The notes below the pieces were generated by a model that saw only the letters and a list, made by a program, of their open reading frames with translations, searched no databases and had not been told where the DNA came from. From positions 107,334 through 171,333 of the forward strand of contig SBHC01000018.1 in the NCBI GenBank assembly GCA_006226375.1: a stretch of DNA of 64,000 bases, given 5' to 3'. The DNA is from Deltaproteobacteria bacterium (lineage in GTDB: Bacteria; Myxococcota_C; UBA6777). Below, piece by piece: positions 25,263 through 33,877 of the stretch (position 1 is its first letter; each line of letters starts with the position of its first letter). The position numbers were made by a program, and so were the translations under genes.

Positions 25263-28154
25263 TTAGGGCACAGTGGGCACGTTCTCCGCGTCTGTGAGGA
25301 AGCTGGCCAAGAAGCCTGTAAAGTGAGAAATGGCGCTGGTGTTGTTGAAGGTGACAAAGTGACCGTCTTGACCACTACCAGGCTCGTATTGAGTGAAAAT
25401 GGCGGTGATTTTTCCTGTGCTGGTCGATTTGTTTCCTTTCGCGGGTAGCTTCAGGCTGTTGCTAGAGAAACTTCCCAACGACTCCGGTGCTGGACCTGCG
25501 TGCTCCACTCCCATCGCTTGGGCCAACGCAATCGTCGAATCTTTGGGGGTGAACGTGTCGCCCTTCCCATAGATCTGGAGGATATGTTTGGGGGGGATGT
25601 CTTGCGGTGGCTTCTGAAACAAGAGCTTTCCGTAGTTAATGGCGTCGGCCCTGTCGAAGTAGTGCTGGAACAGGTTGAGAACGGGGTGGTTGGCGTCAAT
25701 CCGACTGCTCGGCTTCTCGCCCAACAAGGCCCGAACTCCCGCTGCAATGTTGATGGGACTGGTCTTGCCCAACAGCGAGTAAAGAAGTCCGCCTCCTGCG
25801 CCGCTGAGCACAGCCGCTTTGACCTCTTTGGAGTACGCCAGGAACAGCGGTCCTGCGAAGCCTCCTTGTGAATGACCCAGGAAGGTGATTTGTCTTTTGT
25901 TGAAGGCGATATCCTTCTGGATAGGAGAGTCTTTGGCTTCCATCTTAAAGCCTTGCAGCCAACGAACCAAAGCGTACTGGTCTGCAGCGTTTTGGAGCGT
26001 GTTGCCAAGGGATGCCTGTGGGTTTCGGAAGTTAAAGAAGAGGAAGTTGGGGTGTGTGGTGTCGTCGCCTCGACGAAGCCCGTGCACGACTTGGTCGATA
26101 CCTATCGTGGCAAATCGAACGGTCTTGTCTCCGCTCTTTACTTCCGTGAGCCGCTCTGCCGTTCGGTCAGCGATGTGGCTGCGGAGGTTTCCGCCTGTAC
26201 CGTGCGCGTAAATCACGACAGGCCAACCTTCTGTGGGTGGATCGGCTTTGGGGATGGTGATGGCTACGCAGACATCCTCGGTGCGAGCGACTTTGGGTGC
26301 GCCGCTGCCGTCCATCTCGATGTTGCCTCCCTCCGTTTTGTAGGGCGCTTTTCCTTGTTGAAAGATGGGAATCGACAGCTTCGCGTGGATCTCGTGGTAG
26401 GTGCCATCGCTTTTGCCACACGACCGGGATGTCACTTCGTTCTCTGATTCACAGGGGGACTTAACGCCGTCTTTGCAGAGGACTACATCCTTGAGAGTGG
26501 GCGCTTGTTGTTGGAACACCACATCCCGGAACTTGGCGAAGGTTTCGGTGGGTTTGTGTGTGGTGAACACCGCACCTGCGATCACATCGCTAGGCTTGGG
26601 AAACTTGCCGTCGGTTTCGTTCTTTTTCAGCCAGTCGCGTAGCTTTTGGTAACGGCCGTGAGCTTTGGCCAGGTTGCTATCGGAAGGTGCGCTGTCTTGC
26701 ATCACAGCGTCGAAGTCTTTGTCGCGCTTGAGCAGTGTTCCGCCGCTGTCTTTGACGGAGTTCATAATCAGCACCGCGTAGGTTTGTCCACCTTCCAGCA
26801 CTCGGCTGTTTGGGGCGCGCACCTGCAAATGACTTCCACAGATGTAAGGTGTTCGGCCGGAGTTATAGCTTACGTTGAATCCTGTGCGTTGGTCTGTATC
26901 CAGGTTGACATAAATGATACCAGGCTCGTTGGTGTTAAGCTCCACAGAGTTGAAGTCGATGGGTTTGCTCAACCGAAACGTGATGGTTGGGTTCGTGCTG
27001 AAGCCTTTGAGTTCGGCTTGAATCGCCTGGATGTATTTGCCAACAAGGTCTTCTCCAAGGAGTGGCCCTGGGTTGGGGAAGCCTTTGAGATCCACCAGCC
27101 CGTTGGTTCCCAAGCGGATGTCGTTGGGATAGGGCAGACGGAAGAACTCCTCCACTTTGTCTTTGGGTACTTCAAACAGCACGCGGGAGTCGCCTTTGTC
27201 CTCTTCTGCAGAGACGGGACATGTGTTGGCCGTGAACGGACGAACCAGCGCGCATTTGTTGTCAAAGCCACACACGGAGCCAAAGGTGCAGTCCAGTGGA
27301 TTGGCGCACTCTTCGCCCGGAAGTTTGGTGCCTTCTCCCCCAGGTTTGCTGCATTGTCCTGTGGTGCTCCCTTTGACTGTGGCGCACAGCAAACCTTGCT
27401 CGCAGTTCTCGTTGCCGGCGCAGTTGGAGCCTTCTCCAAGGAGCCCGTTGGACGCGCATTTCCCACCTGTTCCACAAGTGAGAGTGGCCTGGCAGTCGGT
27501 CGGTACGGTGCAATCTTCCCCTGCGCCTGCGGTCCCTGGGTCCCCTTTTTTGGCGCAGACGCTGGTGTTGGCGCAGGCCAGGTCCGTGTTGCAATCCTGA
27601 CTGCTTTTGCAGGGAGCGCCTACGCCACCGCCTTCGATGCATTTCTTGTCGTTCGGGTCACAGGCGAGGCCTCGCTGGCAGTCCTCTGCCTTCTCGCAGG
27701 CTTCGCCGGTTCCTTTGGTGCCTGGCTTTCCTGTGTCAACGCAGACGCCTTTGGTGTCGCAGACGAAGGGAGCCAGACAACCTTTGGTGTCGAGGCAGGG
27801 AGAGCCGCTTCCTGCAGGTTCAAGGCACTTGCGCCCTGTACATCGCTCTTTTCCGGTGCAGTCGCTGTCTTGGGAGCAGGCTTTGCCGTCAAACTGGCAC
27901 TTCTTCTCGACGCACGAAAGACCCTGGTTGCACTCGATGCTGCTTCCACAGCTGTCGTTCTCTGACTTGCCTGTGGCGCAGCGTTCGCTGACGCAGCGGT
28001 ACTGCACTTTGCAGTCGGAGGAGAACAAGCAAGGCGCGCCCAGATCGGCGAGTTCCTTTCCACAGCCAATGGCGTACAATCCACCCAACACAAACACGCC
28101 GACCCACAACAGCGGTCGAACTCTTCGAAGGTTCCAACAAGACTCCACAATCAT
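25263..28154 (-). CDS. Lipoprotein with cysteine-rich stalk and alpha/beta-hydrolase (virulence-factor lipase-like) domain
   Basis: A 963-residue protein. The ATG at 28154 follows AAAGGATGTAGGG and gives a signal peptide with the lipobox YAIGC. Residues about 35-300 are cysteine-rich units with DSDC-type motifs. A segment starting FRLPYPNDIRLGTNGLVDLK resembles the N-terminal domain of bacterial virulence-factor lipases. The C-terminal hydrolase shows an oxyanion-type VVIYAHGTGG, the nucleophile elbow GHSQGG, an Asp candidate in IYGKGDTFTP and a final His candidate in GQDGHFVTF. It is a probable surface esterase or lipase; the substrate is unknown. A 99-bp gap with a possible leader peptide lies upstream. 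Confidence 0.85.
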   Translation of the reverse strand: MIVESCWNLRRVRPLLWVGVFVLGGLYAIGCGKELADLGAPCLFSSDCKVQYRCVSERCATGKSENDSCGSSIECNQGLSCVEKKCQFDGKACSQDSDCTGKERCTGRKCLEPAGSGSPCLDTKGCLAPFVCDTKGVCVDTGKPGTKGTGEACEKAEDCQRGLACDPNDKKCIEGGGVGAPCKSSQDCNTDLACANTSVCAKKGDPGTAGAGEDCTVPTDCQATLTCGTGGKCASNGLLGEGSNCAGNENCEQGLLCATVKGSTTGQCSKPGGEGTKLPGEECANPLDCTFGSVCGFDNKCALVRPFTANTCPVSAEEDKGDSRVLFEVPKDKVEEFFRLPYPNDIRLGTNGLVDLKGFPNPGPLLGEDLVGKYIQAIQAELKGFSTNPTITFRLSKPIDFNSVELNTNEPGIIYVNLDTDQRTGFNVSYNSGRTPYICGSHLQVRAPNSRVLEGGQTYAVLIMNSVKDSGGTLLKRDKDFDAVMQDSAPSDSNLAKAHGRYQKLRDWLKKNETDGKFPKPSDVIAGAVFTTHKPTETFAKFRDVVFQQQAPTLKDVVLCKDGVKSPCESENEVTSRSCGKSDGTYHEIHAKLSIPIFQQGKAPYKTEGGNIEMDGSGAPKVARTEDVCVAITIPKADPPTEGWPVVIYAHGTGGNLRSHIADRTAERLTEVKSGDKTVRFATIGIDQVVHGLRRGDDTTHPNFLFFNFRNPQASLGNTLQNAADQYALVRWLQGFKMEAKDSPIQKDIAFNKRQITFLGHSQGGFAGPLFLAYSKEVKAAVLSGAGGGLLYSLLGKTSPINIAAGVRALLGEKPSSRIDANHPVLNLFQHYFDRADAINYGKLLFQKPPQDIPPKHILQIYGKGDTFTPKDSTIALAQAMGVEHAGPAPESLGSFSSNSLKLPAKGNKSTSTGKITAIFTQYEPGSGQDGHFVTFNNTSAISHFTGFLASFLTDAENVPTVP

Positions 28155-28165
28155 CCCTACATCCT

Positions 28166-28228
28166 TTAGGTTTTGGAAGGTGCAGGGCAACAAAAGCGTC
28201 GGCGTTTTGTCCCTACATCCTTTGCCAT
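28166..28228 (-). CDS. Possible upstream leader peptide of 20 residues
   Basis: A short frame (ATG at 28228, TAA at 28166) encodes MAKDVGTKRRRFCCPAPSKT and stops 11 bp before the lipase-like gene, with its stop touching that gene's ribosome-binding site. It contains a Cys-Cys pair just ahead of a cysteine-rich gene. No ribosome-binding site is evident for it, so it may be chance. Confidence 0.25.
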   Translation of the reverse strand: MAKDVGTKRRRFCCPAPSKT

Positions 28229-28252
28229 AAAAATCAGCGCTTGCAAGTGTGG

Positions 28253-30070
28253 TTATTTGGGGCTGGCGAGTGCCAAGGTGCGAAGCTGCTTTATCGCTTG
28301 TTTGGCGGCGTCGCGAACTTGGGGAGATTGGTCCTTGAGGGCTTTTTGCAAGGCGGCAATGACCCTGTCGCCCGCGCGTCCTATCTTGACCAGAGTGTGG
28401 ATGGTGTGGGTCCGAACGTTGGCGTTGTTGGAACCCAGTGTCCTGAGCAGAGCAGGCACAGCGCGCTTGGCCTTGGAGCCAATGTTACCCAACGATTGAA
28501 GCGCTTCCACGGCCAAGTTTTCGTTGTTGCTGCGTGCTACTTTTGTCAGCTTACGCACGGCTCGGGAGGAGCCAATTCGTCCCAAAGCAACGATGGCGGC
28601 TTGGCGGACCTTGGCCTGGCTGTCACCGAGGGTTCGAAGCAGGCGACGAACAGCCCGGCTTGCCCGGCTTTGGAAGCTTCCCAGAGCTTGGGCCGCTGCC
28701 AGTCGAATGGCAGGGTCTTGGTCCGTTAACCCTCGCCGGTACAGCGCTGTGACAGACCATCGTGGGACACCAATTTTTCCTAGGGCGTGGGTGGCGGCGA
28801 GGCGAACCTCTTCCCGCTCGTCTTTGTACAAGCGGGTGGCCAGCGCTGGTACGGCTTTGCGAGCCAGCTTTTCCCAACGCCAGATGCCTTGCGCGACAGC
28901 TTCACGCACTTCCCATGAGTCATCACGGAGCCGACGGACCATCGCCCAGATCGCGTTCTTGTATTGCACCTTGTGGAGAGCCTGAACCACTGCGAGGCGG
29001 ACTTCAGCCTCATCGTCTCGGAGGAGACGGGTGAGAGCCAGCCCCGCAGCTTGTGCCTTGGGACCCATGACACCCATCGCGGTTGCGGCGTGGCTGCGAG
29101 TTTCCACGCGTTGACTGCGCATGGCTTTCTTCAGCAAAGGGAGCGCCTTGGGTCCAATGTGCCCCAGGGCGTCTGCAGTCAGCGAACGAACCGTCGGATC
29201 TGTATCTTCCAGCTTGTTGTAGATGTCTGTAACGTGCTTGGCTGCGGCCGGCCCAAGTTGACCCAACGCCCACACCGCTTGTTGACGAACTTCTGGGGCG
29301 CGATCGTTGAGTCGCTTGAGCAAGTCTTGTAAGGCAGACAGGCTGTGCGTTTTGAGGTGTCCAAGAGCCTTGGCTGCTTCTGCCCGGTTTTCACTGGAGG
29401 AAGCCTGAAGCCCTGCAGACAAGGCCTCGACGACCTTGTTGAGCTTGTCTTTGCTTTGGGTGTTGATTTGTCCAAGGGCGTAAAACACTTGTCGTTGGAG
29501 CGCAGCGTTCTTGCTGTTGGCGTGCTGAAGCAGCGCGGGGGTTGCGTGCTGGGCAGGTGGACCAAGCCAACCCAATGAGGTCGCAGCCTGGGCTTGAACG
29601 GTGGCGTGGCGATCCGAGAGTGCCTGGGTTAGGACCGGAACGATCCGCTGGGCGTCTTGGGGAAAGCGGCCCAACGATTGAACCACACGCCAGCGAACCG
29701 TCGCGCTTTTGTCGCGGTAGGCACGAAGCAGCGCCGTGACCACCAGGGACGCTTGCTCTTTCTGCTGTTCAAGGAGTGTCACGGCTCGGCTGCGGACTTC
29801 GCGATGTGGATCGTCAAGGGAGCGAAGCAGCGCAAAGATGGCAAAGTCTTGGAAGCCGCTCAGGTCCGCGAGCTTCTCCAGTGCGCGAGCCCGAGCCCAC
29901 TCCTCCGGTCGCTTTAACTCGGCAACCCAACGCTGCAGCGAGGGATCTTGGATCGCTTTTTTGTGCTCCTTCTCTATCTTTGAAGGAGTCGCCATACCCG
30001 TACAGGGCAACAGCAAGCTGACTCCCAGGCCGAGCAACCATGGAAAGAGATATTGTTGATAGAGTTTCAT
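28253..30070 (-). CDS. Secreted HEAT-repeat protein
   Basis: A 605-residue protein of more than ten HEAT/PBS-lyase-type helical repeats, for example DRAPEVRQQAVWALGQLGPA and DPTVRSLTADALGHIG. The ATG at 30070 is preceded by AGAGGAAG and starts a Sec signal (LFPWLLGLGVSLLLPCTGMA), so the repeats probably lie in the periplasm. HEAT repeats act as protein-binding scaffolds. No catalytic residues are seen, and the phycobilin-lyase activity of the wider family is not implied. The gene is first in a possible three-gene minus-strand series with the lipase-like and YbjN-like genes. Partner unknown. Confidence 0.88.
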   Translation of the reverse strand: MKLYQQYLFPWLLGLGVSLLLPCTGMATPSKIEKEHKKAIQDPSLQRWVAELKRPEEWARARALEKLADLSGFQDFAIFALLRSLDDPHREVRSRAVTLLEQQKEQASLVVTALLRAYRDKSATVRWRVVQSLGRFPQDAQRIVPVLTQALSDRHATVQAQAATSLGWLGPPAQHATPALLQHANSKNAALQRQVFYALGQINTQSKDKLNKVVEALSAGLQASSSENRAEAAKALGHLKTHSLSALQDLLKRLNDRAPEVRQQAVWALGQLGPAAAKHVTDIYNKLEDTDPTVRSLTADALGHIGPKALPLLKKAMRSQRVETRSHAATAMGVMGPKAQAAGLALTRLLRDDEAEVRLAVVQALHKVQYKNAIWAMVRRLRDDSWEVREAVAQGIWRWEKLARKAVPALATRLYKDEREEVRLAATHALGKIGVPRWSVTALYRRGLTDQDPAIRLAAAQALGSFQSRASRAVRRLLRTLGDSQAKVRQAAIVALGRIGSSRAVRKLTKVARSNNENLAVEALQSLGNIGSKAKRAVPALLRTLGSNNANVRTHTIHTLVKIGRAGDRVIAALQKALKDQSPQVRDAAKQAIKQLRTLALASPK

Positions 30071-30311
30071 GAGAATGCTTCCTCTCTCCTGCGAATCCAA
30101 ACTACACCTTACTTAAGTTCCTCATTCCGTCATGATTTTTCAACCCAAATGCACGACATGCAAATTTTTAACCAAAGGAAAGAAAAATTGTTCACCTCAA
30201 AACATTTTCTTTCAGGGGGGTTCTGGTTACACTATCCAAACAAACGGACAGATGGATGGACCTCTCCACCGTGTGGGGAGAGAAACGTAGCAACCAAAGG
30301 GGTATCGTACA

Positions 30312-31802
30312 TTGCAAAGTCGTCAACAAAGGCACGTAGGGTCGGAGGATTTTCCTGTTGTCATTGTGGGAGCAGGGTTCGCCGGTATTGGAATGGCCAT
30401 TCGTCTGAAACAAGAGGGGATTCAATCGTTTAAGATCTTTGAGGCCGGCTCAGAGGTGGGCGGCACCTGGCGAGACAACACATACCCCGGATGTGCTTGT
30501 GATGTTCCTTCTCACATGTACTCGTACTCGTTTGAGCTGTGGCCCGAGTGGCCCCAGTCGTACAGTCGTCAACCAGATATCCTTCGGTACCTCAAACATT
30601 GTGTGGAGCGGTATGGGTTGGAAGAGCACATCCAACTCAACACCCGCGTGATTGACTTTCAGTTTGAAGAAGACACTGGGCTCTGGCATGTCACCACAGA
30701 AGCAGGTGACAAGCATGAAGCGCGGGCCGTGGTTGCTGGCTTGGGTCCGCTCAACAAGCCCTCGTTTCCCAACATTCCAGGGCGCGACACGTTTCAGGGA
30801 CCCAGCTTTCACTCGTCGGAGTGGAAGCACGACGTTGAACTTGCAGGGCAGCGAGTGGCTGTGATTGGAACGGGGGCCAGCGCCATCCAAATTGTCCCAG
30901 CGATTGCTCCAAAGGTGAAACATCTCAATGTGTTCCAGCGAACTCCTCCGTGGGTCGTTCCGCGTCACTCGAAGATCTATCCATCGTGGTTTAAGGCGAT
31001 GTTCCGGAACATGCCGCCCTTGCAGCGGTTGTTTCGGTGGTTCCTTTACGCCTTTCTGGAGCTTCGGGCCTTCGGCTTTGTTGTGACTCCAAAGGTGATG
31101 GAGCTGGCCTCTCGTCTGGGGCAGCGCAACGCGCGCAAGGCGATCAAAGACCCCGAGCTGCTCAGGAAAGTGACTCCCAACTACACCATGGGCTGCAAGC
31201 GCGTCCTGGTTTCGGACGATTACTTCCCTGCGCTGGCTCGTGACAATGTGTCTGTGACGGATACAGGTATTCAAGAGATTCGAGAGAACTCCATCCTGTG
31301 CAACGATGGCACGGAGCACCCTGTGGATGTGTTGATTTATGCCACTGGGTTTAATGTCTACGACATTCTTGGTCCCATCACCGTCACAGGTCGGGACAAA
31401 AAGGACCTCCGCACCACCTGGGAAGATGGCCAGTCAAGCTACTACGGCATCCATGCTGCAGGGTTTCCTAACTTCTTCCTGTTGGTTGGACCCAACACTG
31501 GCCTAGGACACCACTCGTTGGTGTTTATGATGGAAGTGCAGATGAACCACATCGTGCGTTGCATCCAACACATGCGAAAGCACCAGCTGAAGTGGTTGGA
31601 TGTGACGGAGTCAGCCCAAGACGCCTTTGTCCGACGGACCCAAGAGCGGATGCAGAAAACGGTGTGGATCCAGGGTGGCTGTCAAAGCTGGTACCTCGAT
31701 GATAAGGGACGCAACTTCTCCTTGTGGCCTGGATTTACGATGGAGTATTGGCTCCAACTTCGTCACTTTCAGCCCCTCCACTTTGAAACCCAGACTCTCT
31801 GA
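30312..31802 (+). CDS. Flavin-dependent Baeyer-Villiger-type monooxygenase
   Basis: A 496-residue FAD/NADPH enzyme that would insert oxygen into ketones or oxidise a heteroatom. It shows the first Rossmann motif GAGFAGIGMAIRL, the GGTWRDNTYPGCACD flavin region, the BVMO fingerprint FQGPSFHSSEW, and a second Rossmann motif GTGASAIQI. The gene appears to start at TTG (30312), preceded by AAAGGGG at good spacing; there is no in-frame ATG before the first Rossmann fold. It stands alone, converging on sfsA with an 8-bp gap. Substrate unknown. Confidence 0.9.
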   Translation: MQSRQQRHVGSEDFPVVIVGAGFAGIGMAIRLKQEGIQSFKIFEAGSEVGGTWRDNTYPGCACDVPSHMYSYSFELWPEWPQSYSRQPDILRYLKHCVERYGLEEHIQLNTRVIDFQFEEDTGLWHVTTEAGDKHEARAVVAGLGPLNKPSFPNIPGRDTFQGPSFHSSEWKHDVELAGQRVAVIGTGASAIQIVPAIAPKVKHLNVFQRTPPWVVPRHSKIYPSWFKAMFRNMPPLQRLFRWFLYAFLELRAFGFVVTPKVMELASRLGQRNARKAIKDPELLRKVTPNYTMGCKRVLVSDDYFPALARDNVSVTDTGIQEIRENSILCNDGTEHPVDVLIYATGFNVYDILGPITVTGRDKKDLRTTWEDGQSSYYGIHAAGFPNFFLLVGPNTGLGHHSLVFMMEVQMNHIVRCIQHMRKHQLKWLDVTESAQDAFVRRTQERMQKTVWIQGGCQSWYLDDKGRNFSLWPGFTMEYWLQLRHFQPLHFETQTL

Positions 31803-31810
31803 AGCATCCC

Positions 31811-32551
31811 TTAATCTTGAGGCAATACAATTGGGCAGGGTGCACCCCAGGCAAGGCCAGACTCATCGAGAGGGCAGGTTCTCGCCAACAGCATCACATC
31901 GGCTTGTTCGGCTTCTGCCAGCGCCTGGGCAAAGTCTGGATCGATCGCAACGTTGGGCTCCATGTGATGCACTCCGTCGCCTTGAATCACAAAGAGCACC
32001 GCGCTCTGTGTGTTGGCTTCGTGTGACTGCAGCTCTATCAACTCGCGCACATGACGAGCCCCTCGTTGGGTTGGAGCGTCAGGAAAACGCGCCACACCAT
32101 CGCGGTCGAGTTGGCCCACAGACTTGGTCTCCAAGAGCAAGTGAGCCCCGCTTTCCAACTCCAGCATAAAGTCGAACCGGGAGCGGCCGACCTTGTATTC
32201 CGCGCGAAAGGACGTGTATGCAGGTAGCTCTGGGCATAACTTCTCTGTCAGGGCGCGACGTACCAATCGGTTGGGAAGGTGTGTGTCCAAGGAGACAAGG
32301 TGCCCTTGGTCGCTGCGAGCTGCCACAAACTGGTAGGCTGTCTTGCGTCCGGGGTCAGGCCGGTGCTCCATGAGCAGGGTACGGCCGGGTGTCATCACGT
32401 CGAGCAAGCGGCCCCGATCGGCCATCGCTCCGACAATCCGCTCCCCCTGGTACTCTGCCACAATCGTAAATTGGTTGGGACGCTCCAGGAAGGTGGCTTC
32501 CAGCAAAGGAAGACCTTTGCCCAAGGGTATTTTCACAGTGGATGCGCTCAT
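31811..32551 (-). CDS. sfsA: SfsA-family protein (sugar fermentation stimulation protein homologue)
   Basis: A 246-residue homologue of SfsA, with the conserved LPNRLVRRAL, YKVGRSRFDFML, LLETKSV and RGARHVRELIEL segments. The family combines an OB-like domain with a nuclease-like fold carrying conserved acidic/Lys residues (D, E-x-K), and its cellular role is poorly defined. The ATG at 32551 is preceded by TTGGAGTTCG; the longer upstream frame runs into the next gene. It lies 44 bp after a cysteine-rich lipoprotein gene on the same strand. Confidence 0.9.
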   Translation of the reverse strand: MSASTVKIPLGKGLPLLEATFLERPNQFTIVAEYQGERIVGAMADRGRLLDVMTPGRTLLMEHRPDPGRKTAYQFVAARSDQGHLVSLDTHLPNRLVRRALTEKLCPELPAYTSFRAEYKVGRSRFDFMLELESGAHLLLETKSVGQLDRDGVARFPDAPTQRGARHVRELIELQSHEANTQSAVLFVIQGDGVHHMEPNVAIDPDFAQALAEAEQADVMLLARTCPLDESGLAWGAPCPIVLPQD

Positions 32552-32595
32552 CGAACTCCAACAGGATTGAAAGGGTGTGGGGATCTGGGGCTTGG

Positions 32596-33846
32596 TTAGG
32601 GATTCTTGGAACCGCAAACTCCAACCGGAGCGCAGTCCATCACTCGTGGGCAATCCGACTTGTCTTTGCATTGCCACATGCAAACTTTGGCTTGGCTGTT
32701 GCAAACCATCCGGGGGTCATACTCTTTGCACTGTGAGGTATACTGGCAGGGCGGAACACACGCGGAATAGCCGGACCCTGAGCCACTTTCAACACACACA
32801 AACGGGTACTTGCAGCCGCGTGAACCTGTCGCGTTGCACGATTTTCCCAAGGTCTGGCTGCCCGACTCCGCAGGCAAGCAGGCTTTCGTCGGTGTGCCTT
32901 GCAAGTTGATGGTGTAGCATTGGTGGGGAACGTTTTGGTACAGGCACTCACTCGGCACTGAGCAATTGAGCTGCAAGCAGACTCCCCGGCCATCGTTGTT
33001 GGGGATGCAGCGGAAGTTCTGACGGAACGGACAGGCTTTCTCGGCCGGAAGGTTCAGGTTGCACTGCTTCACGCAAATGTTCGGGCCGACCGTGAGATTC
33101 ATGCATTGAAATCCTGGCTCGCAGAGCAAGTCATCCACACCACAAATGTCGCCCTCCAAGGCGGGGTATCCCTTGTTGCAGAGGTTGTTGTGCGACGAGC
33201 ACACAAGCCCTTGGGTGATGTCACATTCCACAGGGTTGGGGAGTGCCACTCCGCAGGGTTTGCCGGCCTCTGTGACTAGGTTCCCTTCGAGGCATTGGCC
33301 TTCCTTGCAGACGAAGTGACGAAGTGTTCCGGCTCGTTGGCAAAGGGTGCTCTTTTTGAGGTCGCATGCTTTGTTGGCTTCGACTTCTTGGATGCACACT
33401 TTGACAGGTTGGAACGGTTTGCGTTGGGTCCAGGCGATTTGTCGGCATACCGTGCGACCGTCCGAGTTCCCCTGGCATGCGTTGCTGTCCAGGCTGCAGT
33501 CTTGAAGACAGAAGGCGTCCAGCGCGTTGATTCGGATGCAGCGGAGCCCAGGCTTGCATTGTTGGTTGAGTGGGCTCAATACCAACGGGTTGCAAGGCTG
33601 GTGAAGCTGACGAATCCCTGCCGGCTCCGGCTCAACGACCGGTTCTTCGGAGGCACCTGCTTCGTCCTGTGTGGAGGCTTCATCCGGGGAGTTGGCTGTG
33701 TCTTGCGACAACTCTTCTGTGGAGGGAGGCTCCAGTGAACGCTCCTCGTTTGCTTTTTCTTGGGCTACACGGACGATTTCCAGGTCACAAGCCCACAAGC
33801 TACATACAAAGCCCAACAGAAGGGCGATTACTATCACTCGGTGCAT
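32596..33846 (-). CDS. Cysteine-rich lipoprotein, paralogue of the 33878-35281 gene product
   Basis: A 416-residue predicted lipoprotein with signal peptide and lipobox SLWAC. A Glu/Ser/Pro-rich low-complexity linker (about residues 30-75) leads to a large disulfide-rich domain. Shared landmarks with the upstream paralogue include LHQ-x-C, CLQDCS, DGR-x-x-C, ECDIT-x-GL-x-C, C-x-P and a terminal C-x-W-x-C-x-x-x-x-DCP motif. No enzymatic signature is present. The genes lie 31 bp apart, consistent with a tandem duplication within one operon. A surface or matrix role is inferred. Confidence 0.85.
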   Translation of the reverse strand: MHRVIVIALLLGFVCSLWACDLEIVRVAQEKANEERSLEPPSTEELSQDTANSPDEASTQDEAGASEEPVVEPEPAGIRQLHQPCNPLVLSPLNQQCKPGLRCIRINALDAFCLQDCSLDSNACQGNSDGRTVCRQIAWTQRKPFQPVKVCIQEVEANKACDLKKSTLCQRAGTLRHFVCKEGQCLEGNLVTEAGKPCGVALPNPVECDITQGLVCSSHNNLCNKGYPALEGDICGVDDLLCEPGFQCMNLTVGPNICVKQCNLNLPAEKACPFRQNFRCIPNNDGRGVCLQLNCSVPSECLYQNVPHQCYTINLQGTPTKACLPAESGSQTLGKSCNATGSRGCKYPFVCVESGSGSGYSACVPPCQYTSQCKEYDPRMVCNSQAKVCMWQCKDKSDCPRVMDCAPVGVCGSKNP

Positions 33847-33877
33847 CAGCTTTGAAGAGGTCCTTTTTCGTTTTCAT

